Below, piece by piece: positions 16,207 through 25,361 of a stretch of DNA of 31,955 bases. Both the position numbers and the translations under genes were made by a program. This stretch comes from CAYVOX01 sp964453035. GTDB taxonomy: Bacteria > Chloroflexota > Anaerolineae > Anaerolineales > Anaerolineaceae. The stretch is from positions 1 to 31,955 of the forward strand of contig CAYVOX010000022.1 of NCBI GenBank assembly GCA_964453035.1. Direction: 5' to 3'. Every line of letters begins with the position of its first letter. The first letter of the stretch is position 1. The notes under the pieces are model-generated. The model did no database searches. It was not told the DNA's origin and saw only the letters and a program-made list of their open reading frames with translations.

Positions 16207-19202
16207 TGCAGATCAAACTAACACTCAATAACCAACTGATAGAGTGGGAAGTCTCGCCCCACAAAACATTACTTGAAATGTTGCGTGAAAACGGCTATTT
16301 CGGAGCCAAATTTGGTGGTTGTACCCAGGGTGAATGCGGAGCATGCACAGTTTTATTCGACGGCAGACCGGTCAATTCTTGCGGAATGCTAGCGATGCAG
16401 GCTGACGGTCATTGCATTCAGACCATCGAGTCCGTGGGGGAGCGACCCGGTAAAGGATGGCTTGAAAACCAGGGTCTTCACGCGATTCAATCAGCGATGG
16501 TGCAATCAGGCGCAATCCAGTGCGGTTTTTGCACGCCCGCAATGGTATTGGCCGCCAAGGCGCTACTGGATAAAAACGCTTTTCCGACCGAAACAGACGT
16601 GAGAGAAGCACTGGCACCAATTCTTTGCCGGTGTACAGGATATCTGAAACCCGTCCAGGCTGTCTTGCAGGCTGCTGCCATCTTACGCGGTGAAAATCCT
16701 GATGCTCAAACCGGCAATGCGGGGATTCCAATCACACCAGAATGGCATCGAGAAACCGATTCTGAAAAGGGAGTTTTTCCGGAAACGAATACTTTACCAA
16801 CCCTCACAAAAACTACACCACAGATCAAAGTAGCGCCGCAATCCCAAAAATGGCAACAAGTGGGAAAACCCGAAGTAAAAGTTGATGCCATAAAGCTTGT
16901 GCAGGGTAAACCAGCCTTCGCCGCGGATATCGAAATGCGCGGGATGCTGGTGGCAAAAGTGCTGCACAGCCCGGTTGCTCATGCGCGAATTAAGCACATA
17001 GATGCCAGCAAAGCCAGAGCGCTCTCTGGCGTGGCGGCTGTATTGACATGGCAGGATATTCCCCGTGTAGTGTATTCAACGGCCGGGCAATCGGATCCCA
17101 TTCCGGGGCCGTTGGATACCTTTTCACTGGATAACAAAGTGCGCTTTGTTGGAGACCGCGTTGCTTTTGTGGCTGCAGAAACTGAAGCTATTGCCAGGCA
17201 AGCGCTTGACCTGATTGAAGTTGAATACGAACCTCTGCCTTTATTGCTGGATCCCGCTGAAGCGATGTTAAAAGGCGCACCGATATTGCATGATGAGCCA
17301 GAGTACGTCAATTTTGCGGAATCTGACCCTCAGAAAAACCTAGCAGCAGAGATCCGCATTGATATTGGCTCGGTTGACCAGGGTTTTCGGGAAGCGGATG
17401 AGATTATTGAAGGGGATTACATTGTGCCCAAGGTTCAACAGGCGCATATTGAGCCCCATGTTGTGGTTACTTTCTGGGATGAAGACGACCGGCTGGTCAT
17501 TCGCACCAGCACACAGGTGCCATTTCATGTGCGTCGAATACTGGCACCAGTGCTGAAACTGCCTGTCAAACGAATTCGCGTCATCAAGCCCCGGATTGGC
17601 GGGGGATTTGGCGGTAAGCAGGAAGTTTTGATTGAAGATGTCGCCGCGCACCTGACCATTGCCACGAAACGCCCAGTGAGGTTTGAATATACCCGCGAGG
17701 AAGAGTTTATTGCCTCACGGTCACGGCACCCGATGCGCATTCACATGAAGACAGGCGTAAAACGCGATGGAACCATCACCGCCAACGAGATGTATGCGCT
17801 TTCGGATACGGGAGCTTACGGTTGCCATGCTCTAACAGTGACCGGTAACACAGGGCACAAAGCCATGGCGTTATATGTTGGCGACGGTGCTTACCGGAAG
17901 AATCCCAATATCCGTTTTTATGCAGATGTGGTGTATACCAACACACCTCCATCTGGTGCTTACCGTGGATACGGTGTTCCACAGGGGTATTGGGCTGTTG
18001 AACGCCACATGGAGAAGATTGCTCGCCAGCTTGGCTTGGACCCACTGGAATTCCGGCTTAAAAATGCCGTCAGACCGGGCGAATTGCATCCCTTCAGCAC
18101 CGCCTGGAGCGAAGGACGTGAACCCAAGCCTGAGATCATCCACACTGTGGGCCTGGAAGAGTGCGTCCGCCAGGGCAGGTCTGCGATCGGTTGGGATCAG
18201 AAGTATCCTGACCCAATCTGGCGGCAAACCTCTAAACCGTATATCCGTAGAGGCATTGGCGCGGCCCTGGTGATGCAGGGAACAGCCATTCCTTACCTGG
18301 ATATGGGTGGAGCCTCCATCAAGATGAATGATGACGGTTCCTTTAATTTGCTGGTCGGCGCAACTGACCTGGGTACAGGCAGCGATACCGTGTTGGGGCA
18401 GATGGCGGCGGAAGTTTTAGGCGTCCCGCTGGAGGATGTGATTGTCTACTCCTCTGATACCGACTTTACTCCGTTTGATAAAGGCGCGTATGCCTCTTCC
18501 ACCACGTATATTTCAGGCGCAGCGGTGGTAAAAGCAGCTGAACAAGTCGCCGGGCAAATAAAAAACCGCGCAGCTGCGATGCTAAGTGCCAGCCTCGGCA
18601 TCTCGGTCAGAGCATCGGATATCTCACTGAAAGATTCCTGCGCATTCACATCGGATGGAACGAGCGTTAGCCTGACAGAAATCGCGCTTAATGCCTTGCA
18701 CCATGCTGACCAACAGCAAATCATGGCTGTGGCTTCCTTCATGTCCCCGGTTTCACCGCCGCCATTTGCCGCGCAATTTGCAGAAGTGGAAGTGGATACC
18801 GGCACCGGGCAGGTTACCGTGAAGAAACTGGTTATGGCTGTGGATAGCGGCACCATTGTGAACCCGGTGACTGCTTCGGGACAAATTGAGGGCGGTATGA
18901 CGCAAGCCCTGGGCTATGCAGTTTGCGAGGAAATGCGGTATGATGGTTCAGGCAAAGCTCTGGAAACAGACTTCGTGGATTATCATATTTTCAGAGCGAA
19001 TGAAATGCCTGACCTGCAAACCATCTTTGTTGAGACGTTTGAACCGTCACATCCCTTCGGGGTTAAAGCTGTCGCAGAAATTCCCATGGATGGCGTTGCC
19101 CCAGCTGTGGGAAATGCGATTCTGGATGCCTGTGGTGCTCAGGTTGATGAAATCCCAGCCACGCCTGAGCGCGTCTGGCGCGCATTAAACCAATTGGGTT
19201 AG
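16206..19202 (+). CDS. xdhD: XdhD-like molybdenum hydroxylase: fused [2Fe-2S] and Mo-cofactor domains
   Basis: 998 aa. N-terminal plant-type [2Fe-2S] domain with C39, C44, C47 and C59, then the second [2Fe-2S] domain with C106, C109, C141 and C143. A linker (about 160-220) leads into the large molybdopterin-binding part (about 225-998). Mo-site landmarks are GGGFGGKQ (465-472), AYRGYGVPQG (585-594) and the catalytic base E958 in KAVAEIP. The FeS-Mo fusion without an FAD domain is the XdhD layout (E. coli about 956 aa), and the FAD subunit gene sits directly upstream as in E. coli ygfM-xdhD. It should hydroxylate a carbon next to a ring nitrogen using water. Gln at the position of Glu802 of bovine xanthine oxidase and Tyr at that of Phe914 make plain xanthine oxidation unlikely to be the exact reaction. 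Selenium dependence is inferred from yqeB/yqeC. Confidence 0.9.
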   Translation: MQIKLTLNNQLIEWEVSPHKTLLEMLRENGYFGAKFGGCTQGECGACTVLFDGRPVNSCGMLAMQADGHCIQTIESVGERPGKGWLENQGLHAIQSAMVQSGAIQCGFCTPAMVLAAKALLDKNAFPTETDVREALAPILCRCTGYLKPVQAVLQAAAILRGENPDAQTGNAGIPITPEWHRETDSEKGVFPETNTLPTLTKTTPQIKVAPQSQKWQQVGKPEVKVDAIKLVQGKPAFAADIEMRGMLVAKVLHSPVAHARIKHIDASKARALSGVAAVLTWQDIPRVVYSTAGQSDPIPGPLDTFSLDNKVRFVGDRVAFVAAETEAIARQALDLIEVEYEPLPLLLDPAEAMLKGAPILHDEPEYVNFAESDPQKNLAAEIRIDIGSVDQGFREADEIIEGDYIVPKVQQAHIEPHVVVTFWDEDDRLVIRTSTQVPFHVRRILAPVLKLPVKRIRVIKPRIGGGFGGKQEVLIEDVAAHLTIATKRPVRFEYTREEEFIASRSRHPMRIHMKTGVKRDGTITANEMYALSDTGAYGCHALTVTGNTGHKAMALYVGDGAYRKNPNIRFYADVVYTNTPPSGAYRGYGVPQGYWAVERHMEKIARQLGLDPLEFRLKNAVRPGELHPFSTAWSEGREPKPEIIHTVGLEECVRQGRSAIGWDQKYPDPIWRQTSKPYIRRGIGAALVMQGTAIPYLDMGGASIKMNDDGSFNLLVGATDLGTGSDTVLGQMAAEVLGVPLEDVIVYSSDTDFTPFDKGAYASSTTYISGAAVVKAAEQVAGQIKNRAAAMLSASLGISVRASDISLKDSCAFTSDGTSVSLTEIALNALHHADQQQIMAVASFMSPVSPPPFAAQFAEVEVDTGTGQVTVKKLVMAVDSGTIVNPVTASGQIEGGMTQALGYAVCEEMRYDGSGKALETDFVDYHIFRANEMPDLQTIFVETFEPSHPFGVKAVAEIPMDGVAPAVGNAILDACGAQVDEIPATPERVWRALNQLG

Positions 19203-19211
19203 GAGAATTGA

Positions 19212-20558
19212 GTGCCGTCACCGATTTATGTTGTTGGTCATGTCAATCCAGATACCGACTCGATTGCATCCGCAATGGGATATGCCTGGCTGTTACACGA
19301 ACGTGATGGGCTAGATACCATTGCTGCACGTGCAGGTGCGATTAATCTACAGACTTCCTGGGTCTTAAAGCATCTGAGTTTGGACGCGCCTGTTCTGTTG
19401 ACGGATGCTTCTCCACGATTCGAATCCGTGATGCGCCGGCTGGATACCACTCAACCTGAAAAACCTCTCCGCGAGGCGTGGGGCATTGCCAGCCGGACGG
19501 GGGGAATCGCACCTATCATAAAATCAGATGGTACGCCGTATGGATTGATGACGGGGCGCAGTCTTTTTGAGTTCGTGAATCGCCTTGTCGGTCCAATGAC
19601 AAACGCCCGAGAAATGAAATTAAATGATATTCTTAACCTTCCTTGCCAGCAGGCAGCAGATACCCGCGTGTTGAAGGTGCAGTCATCCACCCGAATCCGC
19701 GATGTGCTCGAGCGGCTTCTACGTGAAGAGGGTGATGAGTTCTGGGTACTCGATGAAGAGGGGCGCTATCTGGGGATTTGCCGGCAGCGGGATCTGCTCA
19801 ATCCGCCGCGCTTGAAAATGGTGCTGGTTGACCATAATGAGGCGCAGCAAGCGGTTCCCTCCCTGGAAGAAGCGCAACTGCTTGAGATCCTCGATCACCA
19901 CCGCCTGGGGAATCCCTCCACCCATATCCCAATAAAATTCACGGTGGATATTGTGGGTAGCACCAGCACCCTGGTCTCTGAGCAGATTGAAGTGGCAGGT
20001 CTCAGCGCCCCGCCGAGCCTGGCGGGTATGATGCTGGCTGGTTTGCTTTCGGATACGTTGATTTTGTCATCTCCAACCACCACAGAACGCGACCGAACTG
20101 CCGCAGAACGGTTGAGCCGTTGGGCGTTCGTAGGTGGTAGCGTTTTGGCAAACGAGACAGTTAAATCTTTTGGGGAAAAAGTGCTGGTTGCAGGCGCAGG
20201 ATTAAGAGCCAGAACGCCAGAGGAAGTAGTTTCCACCGACATGAAAGTCTATCGCAGTGGCAGGTATCAATTTGCGATTTCCCAGGCTGAAGTCAGTGAC
20301 CTTTATGAATTGACGGATAACATTGGTGACCTGACCGCTGCGCTGAGCGAACTGCGTGAGAAGAAGGGCTTAGATTTCACGATGCTCATGGTAACGGATG
20401 TGGTGCGCAGTTCTAGCCGCCTTCTAATGCATAACCCCCCACCAATTTTAGAGAATCTTCCATATACCACTCAGCCCGATGGAACACTACTGGCTGAAGG
20501 TATGGTTTCTCGCAAAAAACAACTTCTGCCAACGGTTCTTGGTCTGCTGGAGGTTTAA
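19212..20558 (+). CDS. CBS-domain family II (Mn-dependent, DHH) inorganic pyrophosphatase
   Basis: 448 aa. The DHH catalytic domain is split by a regulatory insert: GHVNPDTDSIASA (H10, D14, D16), then two CBS motifs (about 60-195, without a DRTGG domain), then LVDHNE and LDHH (D228-H229-H230), and a C-terminal DHHA2 domain. It hydrolyses pyrophosphate to two phosphates with Mn or Co; CBS units usually bind adenine nucleotides and tune activity. The start is GTG at 19212; AGGAGA at 19201-19206 overlaps the xdhD stop codon. It sits between two hydroxylase gene sets. MocA-type transferases encoded downstream release pyrophosphate, so local removal of PPi would pull cofactor maturation forward; that link is inference. 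Confidence 0.9.
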   Translation: MPSPIYVVGHVNPDTDSIASAMGYAWLLHERDGLDTIAARAGAINLQTSWVLKHLSLDAPVLLTDASPRFESVMRRLDTTQPEKPLREAWGIASRTGGIAPIIKSDGTPYGLMTGRSLFEFVNRLVGPMTNAREMKLNDILNLPCQQAADTRVLKVQSSTRIRDVLERLLREEGDEFWVLDEEGRYLGICRQRDLLNPPRLKMVLVDHNEAQQAVPSLEEAQLLEILDHHRLGNPSTHIPIKFTVDIVGSTSTLVSEQIEVAGLSAPPSLAGMMLAGLLSDTLILSSPTTTERDRTAAERLSRWAFVGGSVLANETVKSFGEKVLVAGAGLRARTPEEVVSTDMKVYRSGRYQFAISQAEVSDLYELTDNIGDLTAALSELREKKGLDFTMLMVTDVVRSSSRLLMHNPPPILENLPYTTQPDGTLLAEGMVSRKKQLLPTVLGLLEV

Positions 20559-20560
20559 AT

Positions 20561-21949
20561 ATGTGGCAGGCATACATCAATGCCAGTTCTGTTGAACAAG
20601 TTCTTCTCGTGCTCAAAAATGCGCCAGGGAAGATCAAGCTTATTGCGGGCGGTACGGATTTGATGTTGGAAATCGAACGCGACCAACACGAGGATCTACA
20701 TACCCTTGTAGATATCAGCCGCATTGAGGGATTGAACCGCATTCGGCTAGATGGACAGGGTAACATTCACCTGGGCGCGCTTGTAACGCACAACGATTGC
20801 GTCGGTTCGGCACTTCTGAGGCAGTTTGCGCTGCCTCTTGTGTTAGCCTGCTGGGAAATAGGCTCACCACAAATCAGAAACCGGGGAACGGTGGTGGGGA
20901 ACCTGGTCACAGCTTCTCCCGCTAACGATACCATAACCCCGCTGATGACGCTGGATGCCCAATTGCTGGTCAGGTCACATCGGGGGGAAAGGTACATCCC
21001 TCTGAAGAACTTTTACAGAGGCGTACGTTCAACCGTCCTTGAGCCTGATGAAATGGTGGTCGAGATAATTTTCAAGGCTTTACAGCCCAATCAGGCGGGT
21101 GTGTTCATAAAATCTGCGCTTCGGCAGGCTCAGGCTATATCTATTGTGAACACCGCTGTGATTATTGACCTTCGAGGCACCAAAATTCAACATGCCCGGG
21201 TGGCTTTTGGTGCTGTTGCACCGACGGTAATCCGGGTACCTGAGGTAGAGGCGTATCTTGAGGGGCAGATTCTCGGTGAAGAAGTTATCCATAATGCTGC
21301 GGAGCTTGTAGTTCAAGCCATCAAGCCAATCAGTGATATCCGGGGTTCATCAGAATATCGTACCTGGATCGCCCAGGTTATCTTTACGCGCGCTTTAAAT
21401 TCTCTGGCAGGGGCAATAAACGGCGACAAATTGCCCCAAAAGCCTGCCCTGCTCAGCACCGACCTTCTGGCTGGACCGAGCCTCACCCGGGACGGGAATT
21501 CAACCCGCATTAATGGCAAACTATACCCGGTTGAAGATATCCCCTCAAAAAGCCTGTTGGATTTTCTCCGCGAGGACATTGGCCTGACGGGCACCAAAGA
21601 AGGCTGCGCGGAAGGTGAATGCGGTGCATGCACGGTTTTTTTGGATGGAAAAGCGGTAATGAGCTGCCTTGTGCCAGCCCCAAGGGCAATCGGAGCGGAA
21701 ATAGTGACCATCGAGGGGGTAGCTCCCTCTGAAGGACTCAATCTGGTTCAGCAGGCTTTCGTTGAGGCTGGTGCTGTACAATGTGGTTATTGCACGCCTG
21801 GCTTAATTATGTCGTCCACCAAATTGCTCCAGGAAATATCAAAACCCACCAGAAACCAGATTACGCAGGCCCTGACAGGCAATCTATGCCGCTGTACGGG
21901 TTACTATAAGATTATTGAGGCAGTTGAAAAGGCTGCCGGAGGTGCGTGA
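20561..21949 (+). CDS. Molybdenum hydroxylase FAD subunit fused to [2Fe-2S] domains
   Basis: 462 aa. N-terminal FAD_binding_5 domain (about 1-175) with canonical AGGTDLMLE and RNRGTVVGNLVTASPANDT segments, its C-terminal partner domain (to about 285), then a complete [2Fe-2S] module: C349, C354, C357, C369 and C408, C411, C443, C445. The order FAD then FeS is the reverse of eukaryotic xanthine dehydrogenase (FeS-FAD-Mo). Together with the Mo subunit two genes on it makes a second complete hydroxylase. Unlike the YgfM-type subunit at 15454 its flavin motifs are canonical, so it could reduce NAD or another acceptor. It starts two nt after the pyrophosphatase gene. Confidence 0.92.
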   Translation: MWQAYINASSVEQVLLVLKNAPGKIKLIAGGTDLMLEIERDQHEDLHTLVDISRIEGLNRIRLDGQGNIHLGALVTHNDCVGSALLRQFALPLVLACWEIGSPQIRNRGTVVGNLVTASPANDTITPLMTLDAQLLVRSHRGERYIPLKNFYRGVRSTVLEPDEMVVEIIFKALQPNQAGVFIKSALRQAQAISIVNTAVIIDLRGTKIQHARVAFGAVAPTVIRVPEVEAYLEGQILGEEVIHNAAELVVQAIKPISDIRGSSEYRTWIAQVIFTRALNSLAGAINGDKLPQKPALLSTDLLAGPSLTRDGNSTRINGKLYPVEDIPSKSLLDFLREDIGLTGTKEGCAEGECGACTVFLDGKAVMSCLVPAPRAIGAEIVTIEGVAPSEGLNLVQQAFVEAGAVQCGYCTPGLIMSSTKLLQEISKPTRNQITQALTGNLCRCTGYYKIIEAVEKAAGGA

Positions 21950-22320
21950 TGTCTAAATACTCTAGTCGTTCAAGCCAACCCATGGAGCCTTCCCGGATCA
22001 ACCGGAAAATTCATCCGATATGGCGTGGAGTGGGCTTTGTGTTGATTGTTATATCGCCGCTTCTGGGATATGCCGCCATGATCCTGTTCATGGATGAAAA
22101 CACAAAACAGGGCTGGGTGCAGTTTCCGAAGGAGTTAATCATCAATGCGCCAGATCCGCTCATCCTCGTTAAACTCATTCTGGTTATTCTGTTCATGCTC
22201 ATTTTCTACGGCGTATTGACCTTTATTACCTTCGTTATTTTTAGACTTATCGCTCCGCCGCAGTACGGGCCGTATGATGTCCCTCCGGTCACATATAAAG
22301 GAAAATCCTACAAGCGATAA
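21949..22320 (+). CDS. Small two-helix membrane protein in the hydroxylase operon, unknown function
   Basis: 123 aa from the ATG at 21949, which overlaps the upstream stop (TGATG) and has GGAGG at 21938-21942; a GTG three nt earlier is the alternative. A basic N-terminus (about 1-26) precedes a first hydrophobic helix (about 27-48), a short polar loop, and a longer second hydrophobic span (about 72-101). The tail is Tyr/Pro/Lys-rich (PPQYGPYDVPP, ending KSYKR). No enzyme motif or cysteine is visible and I do not recognise the family. The position between the FAD/FeS and Mo subunit genes suggests a membrane anchor or electron-transfer partner for this otherwise soluble enzyme. That is inference from position only. 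Confidence 0.85.
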   Translation: MSKYSSRSSQPMEPSRINRKIHPIWRGVGFVLIVISPLLGYAAMILFMDENTKQGWVQFPKELIINAPDPLILVKLILVILFMLIFYGVLTFITFVIFRLIAPPQYGPYDVPPVTYKGKSYKR

Positions 22321-22335
22321 TCCATTGGAGTAAAT

Positions 22336-24552
22336 ATGAGGATTGTGGGTGAATCGATTTCTCGAATTGACGCAGTCAGCAAGGTGACTGGCCAGGCGCA
22401 ATACCCCGGGGATATCAACCGGCCTGACCAGGTTTACATGAAAATTCTATATGCTGACCGGCCTCATGCCATTGTTCACAATCTTGACCTGACGGATGCC
22501 CAGCGTATCCCGGGTGTTCTGGATATTCTCACCTCCAGCGATGTGCCCGCCAATGAATTTGGTTTGGTCATGATGGATCAGCCCGTTTTATGTGGGCCAT
22601 CCGCCAAACAATTTGCCGATCGCGTTCGGTTTATTGGGGATAAGGTCGCCTGCGTTGTTGCGGAAAGTGAAAGAATTGCCGTTGAAGCCTGCCGAAAAAT
22701 CAAGGTAACTTACGAAGATCTTCCCATTGTGACGGACCCTCTCAAGGCATTGGCAGCCGATGCGCCACGGTTGCACCCCGAACGCGATTCCAATGTTTTT
22801 TCCCGATACCGGATTCGTAAAGGAAATGTTGAAGAAGCCTTCAGGCGAGCAGATGTGGTCATAGAAGGCGTCTATGATACACCCGCCCAGGAACATGCTT
22901 ACCTTCAACCTGAAGCCGGCGTATCATACGTCGATGAAGAGGGTAGAATTACGGTGGTGGTGGCCGGCCAGTGGGTGCATGAAGACCAGGAGCAGATTGC
23001 CCATGCGCTTAACCTACCACTGGAAAAAATCAGGGTCATTTACCCGGCGATTGGGGGTGCTTTTGGTGGACGGGAGGATATGTCCGTTCAGATCGTGCTG
23101 GCGCTGGCGGCCTGGCGTTTGCACCAGAAAGGCATAGAAAGAGCTGTAAAAATAATCTGGAGTCGCGAAGAATCCCTCATTGCGCACCATAAACGCCACC
23201 CATTTCACATCAAAGCCAAATGGGGAGCTACTCGCGATGGGAAAATTATCGCCGCTGAAATGAACCTGGTGGCGGATGGTGGAGCTTATGCACTGACTTC
23301 CACCAAGGTATTGGGTAATGCCACAATCCTGTGCACCGGTCCCTATGAAATACCAAATATAAAGGTAGATACCTGCGCAGTATACACTAACAACATATCG
23401 GCGGGCGCCTTCCGTGGTTTTGGCGGTCCGCAGGCTGCATTTGCCGCCGAAATGCAAATCAGCAAGCTGGCTGAAGCACTGGGGATAGATGCGGTAGAAG
23501 TGCGCCGACGTAATTTATTACAGGAAGGATCGCTACTTTCTGTTGGGACGCCCTTACCGAAAGGGGTTTCTATCGGTCAGGTGGTTGAGCAATGCGCGCT
23601 TTCTGCTGGCTGGATCCAGGCAGAGTGTTGGCAAAGGAAACAAGATTCTAATCTGGAAGGCGAATCTGTATTCAAGAAAGGCACCGGTTTTGCGTGCAGT
23701 TTTAAAAACATCGGTTTTTCTTTTGGTGCTCCAGAACAGTGTACCGCGAAAATTGAATTGAGGGGCTCGACAGACATTGAGGAAGCGCTGGTTTATCATT
23801 CCGGGGCAGAAGTGGGCCAGGGAACGCATACCATCATGGCGCAAATGGCAGCTGAGGCTTTATCCATCCCTCTCAGCAAAGTGCGGATGATTGTCTCAGA
23901 TACGGCTGTCACGCCGCCTTCTGGAAGCGCCTCTGCTTCGAGAATGACATTTATGGCAGGCAATTCCATTCGAGGGGCAGCGCAGTTAGCTCTTGAAAAA
24001 TGGCACAGGGAGGAACGTCCTGCAGTTGCGGAGTACCAGTACCGCCCTCCAAAAACAACCCCCATGGATCCAGAGACGGGAAAAGCGGAACCGAATTTTG
24101 CTTATGGTTACGTTGCGGAAGCGGTGGATGTTGAAGTAGATACCGAGACAGGTGAGATAAAAATCAAGAAAGTGATTTGCGCGGATGACGTGGGGTGTGC
24201 CATTAATCCCCAGCAGGTGCAAGGTCAAATTGAAGGGTCAGTTGTCCAGGCTGCCGGCTACACTGTGTTAGAAAACTTTATCCAGAAAGATGGACGCGTC
24301 CTTACGAAGCATCTCTCCACATACCTGATCCCTACCATTCTGGATATACCCGATGAAGTGCAGTCTATCCTCGTGGAAACTCCAGACCCGAACGGTCCGT
24401 GGGGTGCCAGAGGCATGGGTGAGATGCCCTACCTTCCATTCGCGCCAGCAGTCATTGATGCCGTCCATGATGCTACGGGAGTCTGGTTCGATGAATTTCC
24501 CCTTACACCTGAGCGCATTTTAAGAGGGCTTGGCAAATTGGGAAAAAGATGA
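22336..24552 (+). CDS. Molybdenum hydroxylase large (Mo-cofactor) subunit
   Basis: 738 aa, usual length for a stand-alone XdhA/CoxL-type subunit. Starts at once with the aldehyde oxidase/xanthine dehydrogenase a/b hammerhead domain (GESISRIDAVSKVTGQAQYPGD), then the Mo-binding part. Landmarks: PAQEHAYLQPE (the Gln that contacts Mo), GGAFGGRED (240-248) with E247 at the place of bovine Glu802, GAFRGFGGPQ with F362 at the place of Phe914, a GAEVGQGTHT loop, and catalytic E696 in ARGMGEMP. By my hand alignment Asn stands where bovine Arg880 would be, so the substrate may not be xanthine. It pairs with the FAD/FeS fusion two genes upstream. Its stop overlaps the yqeB start (ATGA). Confidence 0.92.
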   Translation: MRIVGESISRIDAVSKVTGQAQYPGDINRPDQVYMKILYADRPHAIVHNLDLTDAQRIPGVLDILTSSDVPANEFGLVMMDQPVLCGPSAKQFADRVRFIGDKVACVVAESERIAVEACRKIKVTYEDLPIVTDPLKALAADAPRLHPERDSNVFSRYRIRKGNVEEAFRRADVVIEGVYDTPAQEHAYLQPEAGVSYVDEEGRITVVVAGQWVHEDQEQIAHALNLPLEKIRVIYPAIGGAFGGREDMSVQIVLALAAWRLHQKGIERAVKIIWSREESLIAHHKRHPFHIKAKWGATRDGKIIAAEMNLVADGGAYALTSTKVLGNATILCTGPYEIPNIKVDTCAVYTNNISAGAFRGFGGPQAAFAAEMQISKLAEALGIDAVEVRRRNLLQEGSLLSVGTPLPKGVSIGQVVEQCALSAGWIQAECWQRKQDSNLEGESVFKKGTGFACSFKNIGFSFGAPEQCTAKIELRGSTDIEEALVYHSGAEVGQGTHTIMAQMAAEALSIPLSKVRMIVSDTAVTPPSGSASASRMTFMAGNSIRGAAQLALEKWHREERPAVAEYQYRPPKTTPMDPETGKAEPNFAYGYVAEAVDVEVDTETGEIKIKKVICADDVGCAINPQQVQGQIEGSVVQAAGYTVLENFIQKDGRVLTKHLSTYLIPTILDIPDEVQSILVETPDPNGPWGARGMGEMPYLPFAPAVIDAVHDATGVWFDEFPLTPERILRGLGKLGKR

Positions 24553-25361
24553 AAGCGTTCGTTCTCATACGCGGCGGCGGAGACCTGGCTAGCGGCGCAG
24601 CGCTCCGTCTATTCCGGTCGGGCTTCAAAGTTGCCATTGCCGAAATCGCGCGACCGCTCACCGTTCGCCGAAGCGTCGCCTTCTCCCAGGCGGTTTATGA
24701 TGGTCAATGCGCGGTTGAAGAGGTGCAAGCTAAACGTGTTGAAAATTCTGAACAGGTTCTAAAGGTACTTCAACAAGGTGTTATACCAGTACTGGTTGAC
24801 CCTGACGGCGTTTCCATTAAGTTCTTTCAGCCTGATTTTGTTGTTGACGGCCGAATGCTCAAGGCGGTTCCCGCTGCTCCAGAATTACCCGATGAACCCT
24901 TTATCATCGGTCTGGGACCTGGCTTTGTAGTTGGTCAGAATTGCCACGCCGTGGTTGAAACAATGCGCGGACCTTTTCTGGGGCGGGTTTACTGGCAGGG
25001 TTCTGCATCGGAGGATACTGGCATACCAGAAACGGTAGTTAGCTACAAAACGGAACGCGTTTTACGCGCGCCATGCAACGGTATTATTCATAACCTGGTG
25101 AGAATTGGGGAAGTAGTGGAGGAAAACCAGGTCATCTCTCAGGTAGATGAGGTTCCCATCCGGGCCGGGTTCAAAGGCATCGTTCGAGGTTTAATTTTCG
25201 ATGGATTGACCGTTCAGGCTGGTATGAAAGTTGGCGATGTAGATCCGCGATTGGATCCACGGCTGACTCAACTGGTTTCAGATAAGTCCCTGGCTGTCGG
25301 CGGCGGCGTTCTGGAAGCCATCCTGACCTGTTTACATCGCGCTGATCTCCTTCGGCTATGA
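24549..25361 (+). CDS. yqeB: YqeB (EF2563 family), selenium-dependent Mo hydroxylase accessory protein
   Basis: 270 aa, family length. The N-terminal IRGGGDLASGAALRLFRSGF (about 7-26) with RPLTVRRSVAFSQAVYDG (about 36-53) is the family signature and looks like a nucleotide-binding Rossmann start. LGPGFVVGQNCHAVVET (about 123-139) and a lipoyl-like hairpin region (about 170-235) follow. YqeB occurs in genomes with selD and selenium-dependent molybdenum hydroxylases, and its presence is a marker for the labile-selenium cofactor. Its exact reaction is unknown. It overlaps both neighbours by four nt, so expression is tied to the Mo subunit before it and YqeC-MocA after it. Confidence 0.9.
   Translation: MKAFVLIRGGGDLASGAALRLFRSGFKVAIAEIARPLTVRRSVAFSQAVYDGQCAVEEVQAKRVENSEQVLKVLQQGVIPVLVDPDGVSIKFFQPDFVVDGRMLKAVPAAPELPDEPFIIGLGPGFVVGQNCHAVVETMRGPFLGRVYWQGSASEDTGIPETVVSYKTERVLRAPCNGIIHNLVRIGEVVEENQVISQVDEVPIRAGFKGIVRGLIFDGLTVQAGMKVGDVDPRLDPRLTQLVSDKSLAVGGGVLEAILTCLHRADLLRL

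Noticed and set aside
17875..18273. 132-codon plus-strand frame inside the xdhD-like gene
   Set aside because: It is an out-of-frame shadow of a domain with intact Mo-site motifs.
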